Positions 60,261 to 64,000 of a stretch of 64,000 bases of DNA are shown here, one piece after another. Location: contig NMRA01000132.1 in NCBI GenBank assembly GCA_002633005.1, positions 141,162-205,161 on the forward strand, read 5' to 3'. The position numbers and the translations under genes are program-made. The notes beneath the pieces were generated by a model. It was not told the origin of the DNA. It ran no database searches and was given only the letters and a program-made list of their open reading frames with translations. The first letter of the stretch is position 1; each line of letters opens with the position of its first letter. This DNA is from Phoronis australis. Its lineage: Eukaryota; Phoronida; Phoronidae.

Positions 60261-62900
60261 CTTACTTTACCATAATTTTTGTTTAAAAAATATCACCTTT
60301 CTCATACCCATCGGCTGATGAACTGCTTGAAAACCTTAATTTATAACAAACATCAAAACAGTCCAGGTAATTGCAATTAAAAATTTTACATTCTATCACT
60401 ATGTGGCGTTGTGATTTTTAAAAAAGCTAATTTTATTGCTGTTTTGACCTATCTTGTTTGTTTAATTTGTTTAATGTGACCAAGAGTGTTTAAACCTGCC
60501 TGGTAAAATACCCGACACAACACTTGCAGATCAATAATGACACACTGTACGCGAACACTAAGTTGTAACATTTTGTCATTTTTCACCAAATTTACTGGCA
60601 TATTACACGACAGCGTGTAATTTTAAGCGCGGGAACTGTTTACTTCTGAAAAGTACACCAATGAATGAGGTGGAAAACGTCAAAATTATATTACAAGGTG
60701 CCAGTGCTCACAAATCCTGGTTGGAAATTAGAACAGAATTTACGCTGGACGTTTTCTTTGAATAATATTGTGAATCTTTGTATCACGACCCGGTCTTTAA
60801 TCTATCATCGCACCAGAAGTCATAAGCAGCGATCAGTTTGACTTGCCCTTACCCATCCGTGGGTGCAGTCATCATAAGGTGACGCTAAGAGCGTCCCAGA
60901 GAGTCCGCTCTAACCGTTTGCTCAACGTGCAGCAAAACAGTGAACGATGGCTACGTAGCGCGCACGAAAAAGGGACTCTCCTTCTACATGTACGCTTACA
61001 AGTACACGAGCACTTGCAAAACTTCTCTGATTTCCACCAGTTGCCCGTCCTGGTTGTTCAAAAATGTAAAAATATTGTACTTGAGTTCAGAAAATTGACA
61101 AAGTCAGCGTACAGTATTCTGATACCTAGATGATTAGTAATACCAAACTGTGTTCCTGAATGAATCAAAGTACCATAACTTTGGGAACTCAAGTAGATCG
61201 TGCTCGATTGTTTCACCACGACGAGAGAATCCATTGTGCAGACAAAAGTAACGTCGACGATGCTGAGAACATAAAAGAATAAACATTACACGCACCCTAA
61301 TTTTTCAAACAAGCCAGTATCAATCATTCCCTTTTCCTCTCTTAGGGTAACTTTCCTCATAGTACTTTTAGGGCAACAGTGATTGTTTCTACTCAAATTT
61401 CCACAAATCTAAATTTTTCTGCGTTATAAATGTCGCCGAAGTTCTTTGACGAGTCCAGTGAAGGCCAGGCTACTCGTATTGATACGTAGGGCATACTCTC
61501 GGTAATAAATGGTTTGATGGCCCGGCAGTCGTCGCATTTAAGTGTGTAGAGTTCGTGGCGAGCATAGAAAAAAGGACTGATCACGCTCATTCCAGCCAAT
61601 ATATCAGCTTAAGATCCGTCGATTTCATAACAGTTCAAGAAAAACTTGAATACGATCACCGAACGTCTGACCTGAAGTCCGTGAACGCAAACATTTGTGG
61701 CTCGCTGAGGGCAGGCAGGGAACCAGCGAGACATTTGTGGTAGAAAACTGCTGCTTATGCCTTAGTGTTAACTAGTCAAAGAAAGTTTTGTAAAATCGAG
61801 AACACCTTAAATGAAACTAAATGAAGATTTTATTGCTGGATTAAAATGATACTCAAGCCCTGTTTCGATGATTTCATCCAAATCTCGATTTATCGGCCCG
61901 GCCTGCTAATGCATCATTGGCGACCCACTTTAATATTAAACTGAGCTGGAATCAATTGAAAATTCATATTCTCTGAGTCAAAAATTGGATATTATGTTTT
62001 TGGTGGGTGGTCGTTCCCCGCAGTTGTTGTGTAACTCACTTAAAGCGTACAGTGTAGGTCAAGCTTGTCCCTTTAGCAGGCTTTGTAAGAAGTTTTCAAA
62101 TTTTGCTCCAAATTTTCTAGGATTGTCGTGGGTTACTGAGCACTATTTTGTTTCAGAGGACTGGATGGGGAAGTCGTTTTTAATATCTGTTAGTATGCCA
62201 AAACCGGGTTTGGTATCCTTTGCCGGGAAAGCTTAGGAAGAGAGACAAGCAGAAGACCCCATATAAGGCATGCTAGTTAGAAAGCGCGCACTGTGCTGCT
62301 CAGGCAACTAAGCCTGCGAAGGGCAGACCGTGGATGTGAATCGGGTGACATTAGTACGCAAGTAATGACTCAAACCCTCGAGTTCTTCATGTTGCCGTTG
62401 TCTCTGGACGCACTATTACATTGGTTCTCCATACGAAAATTCTACAAGTCGCAGACGGGGACACTTAAAAAGGGCATGCAAAGTTATTTTGGCTGGCAGA
62501 ATGGAACGAGAAATCACCTTACACGAATCGACAAAGCGAGAAGAAAGGACTCGAAGACCAAATTACAGAAGTTTAAGATGACAAACAAAGGTTGCCATAA
62601 TGGGAGCAGCATGTGGAGGCTCATGTGGACTTAGCACAGCGTCGAGGAAGAATTTGGTGACGACAGTGGAGAGATCAGCTTAGAGGCATCGTCGTGGCCG
62701 TACTTACAGCGAGAACAGATGGCCCTCCAAGTGATGACTGAAGACTCATCAACTTCGGGGACCCGGTATCCGAGATGATTCTATAAGTTAGGGGTCGAAA
62801 TTATCGATGAGGATGCACTCTAGCTGATGAAAGCACTTGGAGAGGGAGCACACAACGCCTGTGTTTCAGGTAATTTTCTAATTTTCAATGTAGAAGAAGA
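60261..62900. other. No gene recognised
   Basis: There are several 60-113 codon frames. None shows a known domain, though 62293-62634 lies just upstream of the gypsy-like fragment and could be decayed gag. Confidence 0.35.
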
Positions 62901-63400
62901 CGAAATCCGAAAGTTATGGTCAAAGTAGCAGGTCAGTCGTTAAATTTTGTTACCGACACATCCGCCACAGTGCAACAATGGTCTCCTCTGATGTATACAA
63001 AAAGTTGCAGAAGCACTGCGTAGCTGAGCCAGTTCATTTCACGCTACAAGGTCACTCCGACCATGTGATCTCAGAGACGGGCGTGATTTTGGTTGATAAA
63101 GAGTACCAAGGACAAGATGCACAACTTCTCTAAATTGAGATAGAGAGAAACAAGGGACTGTTGGGAAGAAATTGGCTGTGCCGAGATTGGAAACAAATTT
63201 ACAAGGTGTATAGTGTCAGGCACTCACTTATCTATCCATTTCCACGATTTGCTGTTGTCTAGAGGTCGAATTCTTTGAACCAAAAGTTGAACTATAGAAC
63301 TTCCTTGCATGTTGCAGTCAAGCTTAAACCAGTGTCTCGGTCAGTTTGAAGAAGGCACGACCGGTGCCATATGCATTGCAGCCAGCTCTCGAGGAAAATC
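62901..63400 (+). pseudogene. Decayed Ty3/gypsy-like protease and RT-start fragment
   Basis: The frame at 62910 reads KVMVKVAGQSLNFVTDTSAT, an aspartic protease of the V-GQ-L-F-VDTGA type with active-site DTS in place of DTG. After a frameshift (about 62981) comes SSDVYKKLQKH, later a stop, then KGLLGRNWLCRDWKQIYKV. This last is the G-SLLGR-WL---DWK-I stretch typical between protease and reverse transcriptase of Ty3/gypsy elements. At 63346 KKARPVPYALQPALEENLD matches the KPRPVPYAL---VE-EL- start of gypsy reverse transcriptase, after which similarity is lost. Several stops and shifts show it is dead. No LTRs were recognised. Confidence 0.7.
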
Positions 63401-63615
63401 TTGACAATGCTCCGGAAACAGTAGCCAGTACTCGGCTCTGTTTAAGGGTTGGTTTACCGACTACGAAAGGAGGTATTTTGAGACGTGGATTTTGTTTCAT
63501 CAAAAGTTACGTAAGACTTAAGCCACAAACTTTGTCTTACGCTCCACACAAAAAAGTAATTAAATCTCACTTCGGGAAAAATACGTCACTGAGAATATAC
63601 ACATAGCTAACTGAG

Positions 63616-63856
63616 CATGCACGTACCCAGCCTTTAACACGGGGGCTCGAATATTTGGCGATGCGGACCTTTTGCTGACAAAAAAGCGGGAGAACTGAAA
63701 AAGCGGGGTACCACCTTCAGAACTGTGCGCCTTTTTAGTGGACTTTTGTCTTGGTTGCTCGGACATTTTGTTTCTCTGAGGCGGACCTTTTTGCCCACTT
63801 CGCCAAATGGGGACCCACTTGAGCCCCCCGAGCCTCCCTCCCTGGGTTCGCGCATG
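63616..63856. mobile_element. MITE, CATGCGCGNACCCAG family, 5-bp TSD CTGAG
   Basis: The left end CATGCACGTACCCAG and the right end CTGGGTTCGCGCATG are 15-bp inverted repeats with two mismatches. CTGAG flanks both sides (63611-63615 and 63857-63861). The length is 241 bp. It has no coding potential of its own; open frames on its - strand are fortuitous. Confidence 0.88.
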
Positions 63857-64000
63857 CTGAGAGAATTTATATAAATTATTTGTAGGTGTTTTGTTGATGT
63901 GCAAATAGTCGGCTAAACGTTCTTTAAGTAATCATCAAGTGGAAGAGTAAGACGAAATTTCTGTCTGAAGTCTTTTGAGACTTAAAAGTCACTTTACATG

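Noticed and set aside
61393-61599. 68-codon - strand frame with a CDDC motif and coding-like composition
   Set aside because: Could be an isolated exon, but no clear acceptor/donor pair in phase with anything else.
63634-63904. Overlapping - strand frames of 73 and 114 codons
   Set aside because: They lie inside the 63616-63856 MITE and follow its inverted-repeat sequence; no protein family recognised.

Overview
The window looks like nuclear DNA of an invertebrate animal, probably marine. It is AT-rich, has short exons (about 85-320 bp) with GT-AG introns, is full of small non-autonomous DNA transposons and decayed retroelements, and repeatedly carries TACATGTA-type words. It shows no operons or bacterial ribosome-binding sites. 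I cannot name the species. Two ambiguous bases (30444 and 46916) show that this is assembled draft sequence.

Two real genes can be supported, and they point at each other. At the left edge, on the + strand, are the last two coding exons of a WSB1-like WD40/SOCS-box protein (1404-1514 and 2324-2492); the rest of that gene lies off the left end. On the - strand, 10083-31696 holds an almost complete monoamine (dopamine/noradrenaline/serotonin-type) Na+/Cl- neurotransmitter symporter of the SLC6 family. I reconstructed thirteen coding exons with matching splice phases, about 626 residues, running from the N-terminal cytoplasmic tail to a stop at 10083-10085. Only the start-codon exon was not found. 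The exon encoding the N-tail and TM1 is present twice, in two near-identical ~1.3 kb units joined at an N. This is either a recent tandem duplication or two haplotypes stitched together by the assembler.

Between the convergent genes (2.5-10 kb) lie the WSB 3' region, a degenerate repeat with five same-orientation CTCF-like motifs, and a near-palindromic MITE. Introns of the transporter hold several MITEs, some with clean target-site duplications.

From about 31.8 kb to the right end I found no convincing host gene. This half holds dispersed repeats, a three-copy ~103 bp tandem array, an (ATT)n microsatellite, a frameshifted RNase H domain of a retrotransposon (about 46.0-46.5 kb, - strand) and a decayed Ty3/gypsy-like protease/RT-start fragment (about 62.9-63.4 kb, + strand).

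The most noteworthy signals are: a 56-bp tandem array that multiplies the splice acceptor of the WSB exon six times at an exact period; the CTCF-like motif array; three different MITE families, each with at least one copy flanked by a perfect 5-bp duplication; and the duplicated transporter exon. All identifications are from reading the sequence and remembered family motifs. No database search was possible.
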